The notes under the pieces are model-generated. The model was not told the origin of the DNA. It was given only the letters and a program-made list of their open reading frames with translations, and made no database searches. A stretch of 64,000 bases of DNA, taken from Letharia columbiana. Taxonomy: Eukaryota; Ascomycota; Lecanoromycetes; Lecanorales; Parmeliaceae. The DNA lies in contig NW_023501054.1 of assembly GCF_014066305.1 (NCBI RefSeq), positions 182,001-246,000 of the forward strand, read 5' to 3'. The position numbers were made by a program, and so were the translations under genes. Below, piece by piece: positions 35,426 through 47,205 of the stretch; the stretch's first letter is position 1, and every line of letters begins with the position of its first letter.

Positions 35426-37320
35426 AAGCGCGGTTCATATTACTTTAAATATACTTAAGAACTTATTTTATATAGTTCGTAATATCCTTCGTCTAAATAA
35501 TATTAAGACGCTTATATATAATCTCGTAGTCGATAATATTTAAGCTAAAAGTTATTTAAGAATAAAATCTCTTATTTATAAGAAAAGATAAGATATTAAT
35601 AGTCGATAAGATAGTATTATTATCGGCAAACTCGATAATAGATAGTTATCTTACTTAGTCGTCCTATATATAATTATAGTATATTTAAAGATAACGCTTT
35701 ATATTCTAATTCGCTTATTTAATTTATTTATTAATTTTAGAGTAAAAGATTATTAATAGCTTAACTATAATATCTAATCTCTTATAAAAAAGACTTTCAT
35801 ATAGTAGCTATAAATTAAAAGCCTCGATTCGATATTATTAAGATCGATAAGTTATATAGATAAAATACTTTTTTAAGTAGTAAGTTAACTATCTTCTTAG
35901 TAATAATATCTTTATTAATATCGAAATAGACTACGTAATAATATTCCTTAATAAGTCTATCGATTACTACTTAAATAGCGTTATAGTTATTAGATATAAG
36001 TAAGCCTATAACGAAGTTAACTAATATATCTTATTATCGTTTTTATAGAATTAGTAGAGACTATAATAAATTATACTCTCGATTATGAGACGTCTTAGTT
36101 CTTTAATAAATATAGTAATTCTTAACGTAGATAGCTACGATAGCCTTTATACCTCGCTAGTAATATTTTCTTTTAAATAGTTCATAGATATATACTACCT
36201 CGGAATGGCCGTAGAATAATTAATTATAGACCTCTCAAATAACATCGATATATATATTATCGAATACTTATAAACGGTCCTTATAGTAAAGCACCTCGTC
36301 TTATATAAAGCACTTATTAAGAATAATCCCTTAAAACTTATCCTTACCTTCGGCGATAGCGTTACGAATTTTTATATAATATTTATCTTTCTTATTAACC
36401 TCTACTACTTTGTAATAGATAAGATTATTAATTGTATATATATTAATATATTCGTCATCTAATTTTAATCGATTAGAGATAAGAATTATTTAATACTATT
36501 AACGTAATTATTTATTCTCAAAATCGATTAGTTTATATTTAGCTATTCGTATAAATATATCAACCTTAACGTTCTAAGGTCTAGATCGATAAATAATCTT
36601 TATATTAAACTCTAATAATATATTTAAATACCGAGTCTAGCGATAGCTAAGGTCTCTTTCTTTAACGAAGTATATTAATTTCTTATAGTTCGTGAAGATC
36701 TTAATAGAAATATCGATATATTTCAATTTAGAACGTTAATATTTAAGATAGTAAATAATAACTAGTAACTTCTTATCATAGATCTAATAGTTATACTCGA
36801 TTAAAATAAGATTCTTACTATAGAAGACTATCGGGTAAAGTACTTCCTTATCATTATATTAAAAAAGAATATCTTTATTAACGTAGTTAAAAGAGTTAAT
36901 CTCTAGAATAACATTCTTTATTCTATCGAAATAATATAGAACTAAAACTTTTATAACGACGACTTTTAGAAAATAAAAGATCTCTTAATATGCTGAGGAC
37001 CAATTAAATATAATCTCTTTTACGATGAGTTTTACTATAGATTTAACTATTTTAGAGAAATCTCTAATAAACTATTAATAAAAATTATAAAATCTAATAA
37101 AGGCCTATATCTCTTTAAGGTTAATAGATATAATTCACTCGATAATAGCTTAAATTTTAATAAGATTTATTCGCAACCCGTCTATAAATATCAATAAATC
37201 TAAAAATTTAGTTTTTTAAACGTGGAATTCACACTTAAGAATATCTATTTAAAGGCCGACGTTCTTTAATTTCTAAAGAATTTATCTAACGTATTAAACG
37301 TATTTCTTTTTTATCTTACT

Positions 37321-37344
37321 ATAAATAAGTATATCATCGAGATA
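37321..37344 (-). other. Readable reverse transcriptase YLDD motif
   Basis: Minus-strand codons TAT CTC GAT GAT ATA CTT ATT TAT encode YLDDILIY, the polymerase catalytic motif of Gypsy-type elements. Compare the inactivated copy at 7931-7954. Confidence 0.88.
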
Positions 37345-39808
37345 GATCTAATAGAAGTCGTTTAGATACTCGAATAGAATATTATTTATATATTATTAAT
37401 ATATAGCTAAGTCGTTAATCAGATCGAAGAAAAGAACTTAATACTTATATACTTTAAGAGAGATAATAAAAGTAATAAAATTCTCGCTATCGAAATATAT
37501 ATATAGTTTATTAAATACGGCTATAATATCTAATCGAGTAAAGTATTTATATCTCTAAATTCTTATTAAAATCTTATCTATTAGTAGAATTAAGTATTAA
37601 TTCCTTTTAATAATAGCGTTTAGCTTTCGATAATTCACATAAAAACGTAACCCTTTATTTAGCTTTTCCGCGAATAGAACGGGTAAGGCGAAAGATATAT
37701 AGCTTAATATTATAAATCCCTTCTTTAGATATTCATCTAGATACTTCTTTACCTATTTTAATTTATATTCTAATATTAAATAGATTCTACTTTTTAAAAG
37801 TTTTATTTTATTAAAATTATCGTTAAATTCAAGCTTATAATTATAAGAATAGTATAAGAGAAGTATATTCGCCTTAATTCTATTAAAAATATCGAGATAA
37901 TCGTAATACTTCGTAGATAGCTTATATTTCACCTTCTTAGAACTAATCTCATCGACGCTATTAATCTAAATAGGGCAGTTAGAACTATAATATCTCTTAT
38001 ATTTCTTTTCTAAGTCGCAGGAACACGGTTTATTAACCGGTATACAAGTTTCACGAGATATTTAGATAGAGGGAGGCGTATGTAGTATAAGCGACGTGTT
38101 ATAGATCTCATTCATTATTAATATAAATAGCTTATTATCTTTTTCACGGGCTAGCTAATAATAGGTCGCTATATTAATCTCAGCGATATTAATAGACTTA
38201 GACTCCTTATTATTCTCGTTCTCATTTAATAAGATATTCGAATTAGCCTCGTTGTCGTAAGTGAATAGAAAAGAGCTTTATCGTTTTAGTATAATAGATA
38301 AGAGGATAAGTGGTATAAAAAAAGTCTAAATAGAAGTCGATGAAGGGTCGAATTCCTTGCTATAGAGTATGTATATCACGTAGTACATTACTACGTCAAT
38401 CTAAGTTCTCGTAGATATCGGTTAACTCGTTTATAATCTTAGTAAAAGACTAATACGAGTTAATAAAGTTTCGAAGTCTTCTATACATCGTATATTATAT
38501 AGCCTTATCGCCGAGTCGTAAGATTATATAAGCTATTTTAAAGTCCTCGATAAAATAATAATCGCTATTAATCTTAAATTTCTATTTTATTTTAAAGAAT
38601 TAGTCGTTTTAGATAAGATCGCCACCGTCGATAAATAGAGGTGAGTCTAGAATCTTAACTAATTTCTCTTTTAAATATCTAAATGTGCGTTTCTTCTCGA
38701 TCGATAATAGTTATAAGTCTTTTATTAACTATATCTTAAGGCTATTAACTTTCCGCTATAAAGAAGTTATATTCTTCTAAAAGTCTCGAGCTAGTTAGTT
38801 TATCTTCTCGGTTATTTTATAGATCTAATATAAATCATTTATAGCTAGGTTCTTTTCTATTACGACGGCGTAATATCGAGTAATAACCTTTCGAAAATCG
38901 TCTCGCTTCTAACGAATTTCATTTAATATAGTTATAAATTTATTAGATTAGTACTTGATTTAATATTATAATTATAAATTATTAGCGATATTTTAAGATA
39001 TATCTATTGAGTCTACCTCGTTAGATATATTATCTAATAGAATTAATACTCGTCGAAATTTAGTTTACTCTAGTAGGGCCTTAATTTAATCTATTCTTTC
39101 GATGTTAAACTTCGCTATAGAAATAAAGTAGAGAGAAGTTTAAATACTTCGAAAGAATAGGTGTTAAGGATACCAGATATACTAGAGAGTAGTGAAGTTT
39201 CTCGAAAGCGCGTCAAAATTATTCGATATTGAGAATAAATTTTTTTACTATAAAGTTTAAGGCGAGATTGTTTCTTTATAAGGGCTTAATATACTTATTT
39301 CTTAATTATTTAAGGCGTTAAGAAGACTATAAATACTTTAAATAGTAGTCTTTCGAGTGTACTTACTTCGCTTAGAGGGTCCTTTATCTTATAGAGAAGT
39401 TATATGCGAGGAAGTTTCGATTTAAAGAATAATATTCTAAATTAGCTATAACTCGATCATTTCTTATTTAATTAAGGCCTCGTTAAAATCTTAGATATTA
39501 TAGTATATAAAGTTGTAAGTAATACTACTAGTATATATTTTAAATATAAAGATATAAGATAGTATTAGCTATTTCTTTCGATTCGCTAACTATACGAATA
39601 ATCCAATATCTTCTTTATCCCTTAACTACTATTTACTGAAACCGTTTCGCTATTCCTTTTAGACTCTTTAAAATCGATTTATCTATCTGATAGACTTATT
39701 TAAAAATATAATAACTTAACTTAATTTCTTATTAAAGCCTCTATTAACGCGTTTCTTTAAATTTATTTATTAATATAAATAAAATAAGTAAGTTAATCTT
39801 AGTTATAA

Positions 39809-39972
39809 TATTAGAATTAATATAGATATAATATTAATATAGATATATTTAATAAGATAACTAAGATATCGAACTATATAGATGGAAAGAAGATATAATA
39901 TAATAGGGGATACCTTCGTTAAGGCCCGCTAGCTATAGAGCTAAGAAGTATATTAAGAGTACGCTCGTAATA
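39809..39972 (-). repeat. 5' LTR of copy 2
   Basis: 164 bp, matching 33603-33766, followed by the AAACT target-site duplication. Confidence 0.85.
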
Positions 39973-39977
39973 AAACT

Positions 39978-40440
39978 AGCTATTATCATAGTAACTATAT
40001 CTTTAAACTTATACTCTTCTTAAATATATTTCTAAAGCTTCTTTAAACGAAGCTTTATACGAATATTAACGAATTATAATTCGAAGTTTTCTTCGAATAG
40101 AAGATCGAATTTATAACTACTATTTTTTAATATGGATATTTTAAATAGAATAAACCCTTTAGTCTATAAATAAAATAGACCCTTTAACCTTTAAATAAAA
40201 TAGACTTTTTTTTAGTCTATAAATGAAATAGACCCTTTAGCCTTTAAATAAAATAGATTCTTTAATCTTTAAATAAGCTAGATTCTTTAATCTATAAATT
40301 TTCTAATATCTTAAAATTAGAATAACTTAAATTAATAATAATTAACTACTGCGTAGTAGTAGCGCGAGGGCTTATAATCTATTAAAAATATATAAAAAGG
40401 ATTAATTAATTAGATAGCTATGGAAGTGCTAAGTAAGCTA
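39978..40440. other. AT-rich right shoulder of the second AT block
   Basis: AT-rich with no ORF. It contains the 25-bp tandem repeat and an imperfect palindrome CTACTGCGTAGTAG near 40346-40360. GC content recovers near 40440. Confidence 0.5.
40151..40300. repeat. 25-bp tandem repeat, six units
   Basis: Units begin TAGACCCTTTAG or a variant at about 40151, 40176, 40201, 40229, 40254 and 40279. Spacing is 25 bp except one 28-bp unit with extra T. They differ mainly by C/T changes. Confidence 0.8.
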
Positions 40441-41903
40441 CTTATATCCGTATTTACCACTACGCTAATTTACCACCTGATTACCACCATGCGGGGTAGC
40501 TACAACACAGGTACTGCAGCAAATCTCAACACTCTTTAGTTCCCTTGCCTAGGAATCCTGTAGACTCTTCAAGGACTGTTCTAATGGAGTTCGCGGGTAC
40601 AAAATACCCATCACAAGAGCTGCAGACGAGGTACTTCTCAACGCAAGTGATTCGCCTTACCGCCACGTATAGGCAAGGACAGCAGGAACGTCTCGACTAC
40701 GCAAGCTCATTATGCACACGAGGTTGAACGAAGGCGGACCTTGTTCCATAGCTCAAATTCAAAACCAGATCGATCAGTACAAGCTCGCCTTCATTGCAGC
40801 TGGAGCCATGCGTGCGGCTGAGCTCATCACTCTGGAGTTCAATCGCTCTGGCACCAAACCAGACACATGAGAAGACATTTCTCGATGGTTGTGCTTTATC
40901 AGCGATCCTTGGGAGGTACGCTGCCAGCGCTATCACATTCATGAAACCTTGGACGAACCGTGTGAGGCATTGGTATGAAGACGCTCGGACAATGAGATCA
41001 AGCTGAGATATTGGGAGGAAATGTAATGGTCTGGCCGTCGACTGGAAAGATCGCGCTGGCTGGTCACACTCGACAGGGATAGCGTTACCAGAGGAAACTG
41101 TACCATAGTTCCAATGTTGGCAAACTCGAATCGCGCTGTTGGACTTTGCTCGGCTACCTCAACCAGGAGCCGTGTATATGGATGGCGACCTTGCTCGGTG
41201 AGAGATATCAAGACGTTGGAGGGACGCTATATGATGCACCCCGCAAAGGATCAACAGCAAGGAGCTAAGTTTAGACCACGCCCGAGATCCAACAGACTAA
41301 TGCAAGACTATTGAAGTTCTCTACCTCCTCGGCTATTATTGACGACCGTTCAGTTGTTAACTTACCGCTTTCTGTGCTTCCCATGCGAACACGGGTTGTA
41401 GCGGCTGCTTTCCGGAACTTTGTCATCCCTACCACTGACCAGCCCCGCGCGCAAAACGCCTGCTGTCCGAAATGAGGAACATACCTAGACACGAACCTCC
41501 TCAGCTCGCTTGCTATCACCAGGTAAACACAATGCTGCTGCCACAAACAACAGTCGGGACTCTCATTAATCAGCCTTTGCCATGTGCCAGCCACAAGATC
41601 TTGAGTCCTTTCAAACATCAGCGCCGGATAGGGCCGAAAGCAATACGATATGGGTCCACTGCCAATCAATTATGTTTTCTCACTACTCAAAACTTCACTT
41701 ACTAACAAACTCTTCTGTGAAAGTTCGAGACCCTATGTTCGTCCCCAGGCTTAATCCCTGCCCTTCGTTCCTGACAATGCCTATAAAGCCCGACTCCCCT
41801 TCCTCATGGCCGAGAAATCCGCCCAGCCGTTCATCTGCTTTGCGCTTCATTGTTTGTATAGTGCACCAGTAGGTTCCTAGTGTTTCAACCGGTTCCTTTA
41901 GTC
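40441..41903. other. Intergenic, no supported gene
   Basis: Normal GC, but short ORFs only (for example 41271-41669 minus). None has domain, signal or splice evidence. Confidence 0.4.
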
Positions 41904-43254
41904 ATGCGCGCCTCTCTCTCTATTCTAGGGGCACTTGGGTTCGCCGCCAAAGCAGTTCTCGCTTCTCCTGATAACGGGATTGAAAGCGCGAAAACTCACA
42001 CCACGACAATGCTCCGAAGTAGTCTCGGTCGTTGATGTGCTCAAGCTGCATAGCGCCACACCATTCTGCTCATCCTTCCTTGGCATACAACCCACTACTA
42101 AGACAGCGGTCTCGGTTGTGAAGACCACCAGGTGAATTCCCATGCACGCCCAAAGACTAGCTTCCCAGATGCCTGACACTTCACCAGCACTTCTACCATT
42201 ACGACCACTGTAACTAGCGGGACAGCTTCGTGAGTGCCTGAGAAGCCGTCTCAACATCCAGCTCTCAATACTAATCAATGGTAGGACTTCGGTCATCTTC
42301 GAGCCCGGGAACCCTCCAGCAACTACGGCACCAGCCAGAGTTCGCCGTGGACCAGTCGAAGTCAACGCGGACGCAGTACCAGAAATCATCCAACGCAACG
42401 CCAATCCACCGATCCCGACCTGGCTGACATCCGTTGCCTCCTCCGCCATCTCCAGCGCTTGCGACTGCCTAAGCATTCCAACTCCTAAATCCACCGTGAC
42501 CAAAGTTTCATCTTCTACGGTAGTAACTGTGACCACCGCGACTATCACCGTAAGTGACCTCCTTTACTAAGCGCTCGCAAGAAACGTGCTGCCCAGAATT
42601 TGAAGACTCGACGCTCACAAACCTTAGACGACCCCCGCTGTGGTCTCCAAAACCTACTATCGTAAGCCAGCAAATCTTCTCAGTGCCCGTTCCATCGCCG
42701 ACATTCTCCAATTTCCACTGCGCTCCCGAAGCTAATACGCACCTCCCGCAGCCTGCGCCATTCCACTTCCAACATCGACGCCACAGCTCCCATACGGCCT
42801 CTCCAACGGTGTCGGCGAATCCAACACAGAAGGAAACAGCCTCTATGGTATAGACACGCCGCAAGGCGCCTCCGCGGAAGCGTGCTGCAACACCTGCTAT
42901 TTCGAGATCCCATACTGCATCCAAGCCTACTGGTACTTCTACGAAGGATGTGTCGTTGACCAGGTACGTCCGCCTTTCTACCACGGCAGTTGCAGCTGCG
43001 TGGTTTTGTTTGAGGGCACGGACGGGCCGAGGAAATCTCTAATTCTCAAATCCTTTCTCATCCAGAGAATTCACGCTGACATTCTGACCTCCTAGGCCAC
43101 CACCGTCACCGGGAGCGGCGAGGGTATCAGTACCGTGTGTCCGCAAGGAACGGTCGAAGGGTTGACGTATTCCAACGACACGAACCCCGCGGTTCGGAGT
43201 ACGGGGGATTTCGCGGGACCCTGTGGACAGACTTATGATAATTTGCCATACTGA
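41904..43254 (+). pseudogene. Secreted Thr/Ser- and Cys-rich protein, six exons, with apparent 1-nt frameshift
   Basis: Exons: 41904-42131, 42188-42229, 42285-42549, 42628-42661, 42752-42963 and 43096-43254. The introns have good donors and branch points (for example TACTAATC). It starts with a clear signal peptide, MRASLSILGALGFAAKAVLA, followed by LHSATPFCSSFLGI, Thr-rich segments (STITTTVTSGTAS), PIPTWLTSVASSAIS, CDCLSIPTP, and a C-terminal domain with ACCNTC, IQAYWYFYEGC and AGPCG. I recall this architecture from ascomycete cell-wall or secreted proteins of unknown role. Summed exons are one base over a multiple of three, because the signal-peptide frame and the rest disagree by one nucleotide between 41964 and 41990. 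One surplus base, for example in GGG at 41975-41977, would explain it. So it is either mildly pseudogenised or has a sequencing indel. Confidence 0.7.
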
Positions 43255-44798
43255 TTGAACGAGACCGAAGAAGGGAATTTCCGGGGATGAGATTGTGTGT
43301 ATTGACATGATTGATGCGGACTGATATCGGTAACGACTAGTGTTCTAGTTTCGAAGCATAGCCTTCTTAGCCGGAGAAACATGTAGAAATAAATTTCCTG
43401 AAAGCGTTCATCTAAGTTTAGAGCGACTGAGTCGAGCACAGCCGGCTAACTCAGCAAGGAACCAATGTACAGGCCAGGTAACCCTCCTCCGCATCAACAA
43501 GCCTATTGCGTTTTTCATTCCGCTGTCTATGCCCATCAAAAGCTCACAAAGATTCAACTGCGGTCTTCTAACAGCCTTGAAGCTATCGTCAGACAACATC
43601 TCTCGCGTGTCGCTACACTACTATCCATCAAAGAGCTATCAGCTTCTGATTCCCATCCCAGAGCTCCCTTCAAGGACCAAACAGGTTCGTTCCAGTCTCC
43701 GAAGTCAGCAAACATGAGCTTCGCGATAGCCTGGTCGACTCTGAGACGCTATGCGATTTAGTACAAAGCTGTCGAAAAGTATCAACGTTCATTGCTTTCA
43801 ACATTTGATGAAATGAGTCATCTAGAGTTATCCGCTTCGTGGAGCAGAGACGCCTGATTGTACCGTACGAAAACAAACCCTGCCGACCCTGACCATCCTC
43901 GTTCCTCCAGAGCAACCATCCTACATGAGCACACCTCGTGAATTCGAGGTACTTGCGGAACCTCATACTCGCTTGGCTCTGTTGCTTCCGACTATGCAAG
44001 GCCAGCTCTCGGCAACCCTGGTCAGGATCTCTTCTTCGTCTCTGGTCCAATGGCACAAAGTTCCCTAGTGCATCCACATACCGAAAAAATGCGCGGCACC
44101 CTGTCTGGCAAGCTTTCCAGGTTCCCCTACCTGCAACACCTGACTACTATGACGCCAGATTCTCTAGGGTTCTCCAGAGACCGTTTCGAAATCCAACAAG
44201 ACTGTGGCGAGGAAAGACGGGATGTCGCGTTCCTTGATGGACATGCTGGTGATGAAGATCAAGTCAAAAACCCAGGGATTGTCATCCATGGAATACAACG
44301 CTCTGCAAGTAGGAATGACAATGGGATGTGCATGGACTGGTCCCCTGTTGTGAGACGGTAGATGCAGAAGACTACCAATGGTTAGGGCTAGGGTGAGGTC
44401 TCGACCTTCTACCTAAGTTCCCCCACTCCGTCGCGCAGCGCAGATATTTTCCTGCTGCAGTGATAAGGGGAGATAGCAAGGGAGCTAGCAAAGAAGATAG
44501 GAAGAGGTCGAAAAAGTCACAGAAGTGGGTGGTAGAAGTGGTAGCAATTGCTTTGTTCCCTCCGCGAAGATAAACTAAAAACATTCTCCACCATTGTACC
44601 AGCGCCATTAGGAATCGAACCGAATACTGGTGATACAGCATCACCGCGAACACACGAACGAAGTGTTTCGTTCATGAAAAATACCTACCCTTGATGACAA
44701 TATGTTCTATGAGATAATTGATATGTTTTACAACACCACGAATAGTTCTACTATCCAAAAAGAACCGTTTTCTTCATGGATGACAATATCCACCAGTA
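43255..44798. pseudogene. Possible degraded F-box/LRR-like gene remnants
   Basis: On the plus strand scattered segments look coding, but in different frames and broken by stops. Examples are LTALKLSSDNISRV near 43570, VSKHELRDSLVDSETLC near 43700-43760, and LSRFPYLQHLTTMTPDSLGF near 44110-44170. The leucine spacing recalls the body of fungal F-box proteins. No start, splice chain or domain could be assembled. The stretch 44360-44798 shows nothing except an inverted repeat (GAACGAA/TTCGTTC) near 44656-44672. Confidence 0.3.
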
Positions 44799-45640
44799 AT
44801 GCGGCGTCAAGCATTAAGCCTAAGCAACCGGCTTCATGGTAGATATCGCCCTTCAGGCACGCCAAGGATCAGTAAGACTAGGCACCTTATAAGATCCGAT
44901 ACCGCCCAAGTGGATTTCTTTTCACCTTCACCATCAGAAGATCCGATCCTTGGCTTATCCTTCTCATCCATCATTGTCAACCTCTTCCAAAACATTATCC
45001 AGAGACCATCATCACCTTTGAAAGCCTTGGCAGCCTTCTCCGCCTTACCCAACGAACTACTGTTTGATATCCTACTGCTCATCATGCCAGAAGACTTGAA
45101 AAAATCTTGCGCAGATATCGAAACTAGTTCAAGCAGTAGCAAAGCCGCATCCTACAGACCCACAGAGCGCTGATTCGGAAGTACCACAGCTTTGGCAACG
45201 GATTCGACGATAGCACAGCGGTCATCTCACTACTCACTACTTCGAGACATCTTCACCACTCCCCATATCGCCCATTACGTCAGAGAAGCCACCGTGAAAT
45301 TCATTGGAGAAATTCCCGGATTTATGCGCATAGACTCAAAAAAGGGCTAATCATTACTACTCGTATCTCAAGCGCAAAGCTCCTACTCGACGAATACTCT
45401 TAAAGTACGAAGTATGCGGACATGAGGCAAAGGCTCATGAACTTGCATTCTCCGAATTCTGCGGTGCTGCAAATAAATTTCCCCAATGACAAGACACTAA
45501 GTTCCATGATGATTCTTGGTCCAAGAAGTTTGCTGGAGCTGCCATTTTCTCCAATCTCGAATCAATCAGAGTCCTCTTTCCTTCTCACACATTCGCAGAA
45601 AACACAGACTCAAGCCTTCCCACGCCCAACGAAAACCGCG
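44799..45640 (+). pseudogene. F-box gene disabled by frameshifts
   Basis: The opening frame (44799-45173) contains an F-box motif, FSALPNELLFDILLLIMPEDL (about residues 81-101). Downstream coding continues in other frames: LIRKYHSFGNGFDD (near 45170-45210), then IFTTPHIAHYVREATVKFIG (near 45247-45305), then LAFSEFCGAANKFPQ before an in-frame TGA, and FAGAAIFSNLESIRVLF (near 45530). At 45228-45241 the 7-bp unit CACTACT is present twice in tandem. Removing one unit would rejoin the second and third segments, so a slippage duplication caused one frameshift. F-box proteins serve SCF ubiquitin ligases. This copy should be non-functional. Confidence 0.6.
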
Positions 45641-47205
45641 TAAGATAAATACACACACAATCTGCCGTCTCCAACCATGGTCGAAACACGCAATCGTGAC
45701 TATGACGCCAATCTCCGCTTCCAGCTCAAACCCCAGCAGAAAGAAGACCACCCAGCCCAGCCAAAAAAGCTACCAAAGCAAGGATCTCCAAACTATCCAC
45801 AGTCAAAAGTTCCGGTGTCTGAAAACAACAAGGCGAGAAGTCCAAAGGCAAAAAAACCCACCATCCTGGGAGACATCCGATTACGGGGAAAGTTTCATCC
45901 AATTTTCAAGAGGAATGATTCGAGTGGGCTGGCGGCTGCATGACGACAGAAGAGGAGGAGGAGGAGGAGGAGGTATCGTGGGCTTAGCTCGGGGTCCAGT
46001 GGACGATGGGAATTTTACTGAGTAAAGAGGAGGGAGATGAGCTTTTGATCTTGATTAGGAAGGTCGGTGTGGAAAGTAAAAGAAGGCCAAAGCGCTTGGT
46101 AGTGGGCATTAGCGATGTGAAAATGGATGAAAATCTCGCGCTGTAGCTTCCAAAAAGTTACAGTCCTGCAATCACGCCGTAGAGATGCAACATCCAAACG
46201 CAAGAGCATCTCATTGGTAGACCAGTCTCCGCTCGTTGGAACCTGAAAGCGATCAACAAAAGAAGGCCTAACGACCGTTCTAACTGCAGCTATTCGCAAC
46301 GGCGAGCCCCGAAATCCTAACAAGAGCGCCCAACTTCTCCAACCCCTATGCCGCCCAAAACATCCCCTCGCTGTCTGCCCACTCTCCGAAACGCGCCCGG
46401 GCTATGACTTGCAGATCAAACACCTAACCGAGACCCGAGTGGCTGCTTACTTGCAGCATGATCGACAGCCTCGGAGGATTATTGTTTTGCATCCCATGCA
46501 CGTACCCGAGATTTTCTTCCCTGTTGACCTGCCGCCTGATTGCTCGGCCGTATGATTGTTTGTTGTATTTCCCACATATTCGCGGGTTTGAAAGTAAAAC
46601 ATCTTTCAAGAACGCTTCAAAAGGGCGGATGTCCAAGAATTGTTGTGTTGGAACCTGGGATCCGTGCGAAGACGATCACCATAGGAGGAGTTTTTGAGCA
46701 AGTATATACACAGTAAAAGGTAAGAGCTTTTCCTTGGCTTTCGACCGTGCTCCTGCATTAGCGTGTTCAGTAATGTGTTAAGCAGCTCCTCACGTTTTAG
46801 CGTGTTTAACATTGTGTTAAGCACTCCCAACGGCGCTCCCCAATCCGTACCTTTATCCAAGGCTGCGGGTAAGCATCCTGACTTCACATCCAATCGCACT
46901 CCTCCCTTCCGAGTATTTGTTCTCAATTCGAAGGATCGAGGCGGCGCTGTACCGTCTTATGATGCTGCCCTATCCGTGCATTTGTCGGATGTAGTGGTTT
47001 TGGGGCAGTGCTGGGTCTCTGGACGAAACATGAAGTGTTGCCCCGACCTCGCCTTTGGAAGCACTGGGCGCCTCACTACCCCTCTTTCCCAGGCAGTCAG
47101 TTGCTCCAAAGGGATATACATTGGGTAGCAACTCCCCCATCTCAAAGTCCCACTTCTGCACTGAGGCTCATCTTTCTATGACTCTATCACTCAAGAATCC
47201 TCGAC
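45641..47205. other. Gene-poor stretch
   Basis: ORFs at 45677-45943 (plus, basic and Pro/Lys-rich) and 46015-46323 (minus) may be fragments of genes, but nothing ties them together. A GGA microsatellite lies at about 45949-45972. A 40-bp motif with core TTAGCGTGTT occurs twice, at 46757 and 46797. Confidence 0.35.

Larger units (their letters stand above)
33603..39972 (-). mobile_element. Full-length Gypsy-type LTR retrotransposon, copy 2, with TSD
   Basis: Two 164-bp LTRs (33603-33766 and 39809-39972) are flanked by the same 5-bp target-site duplication AAACT (33598-33602 and 39973-39977). A purine tract (plus strand CTACCTCCCCCTTCG, 33767-33781) abuts the left LTR, so that is the 3' LTR and the element runs on the minus strand. 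The minus strand at 37321-37344 reads YLDDILIY, the reverse-transcriptase active site, followed by SKIKK. Stops elsewhere show it is dead. It lacks about 1 kb present in copy 1 (junction near 38320) and holds a small insertion (about 34990-35425). LTR ends read TATTA...TAATA, probably TG...CA after RIP. No primer-binding site recognised. Confidence 0.88.

Noticed and set aside
40346..40360. CTACTGCGTAGTAG palindrome as a transposon terminal repeat
   Set aside because: Only one copy was seen and it has no partner at a sensible distance.
41925..42548. 207-codon minus-strand ORF
   Set aside because: Lies across three well-spliced exons and their introns on the plus strand. It has no independent features.
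44600..44660. Minus-strand tRNA candidate, from the GGAATCGAACC string (reverse of a B box)
   Set aside because: The T-arm pairs imperfectly, and no matching 5' acceptor strand or A box lies at the right distance. A nearby inverted repeat explains the pairing.
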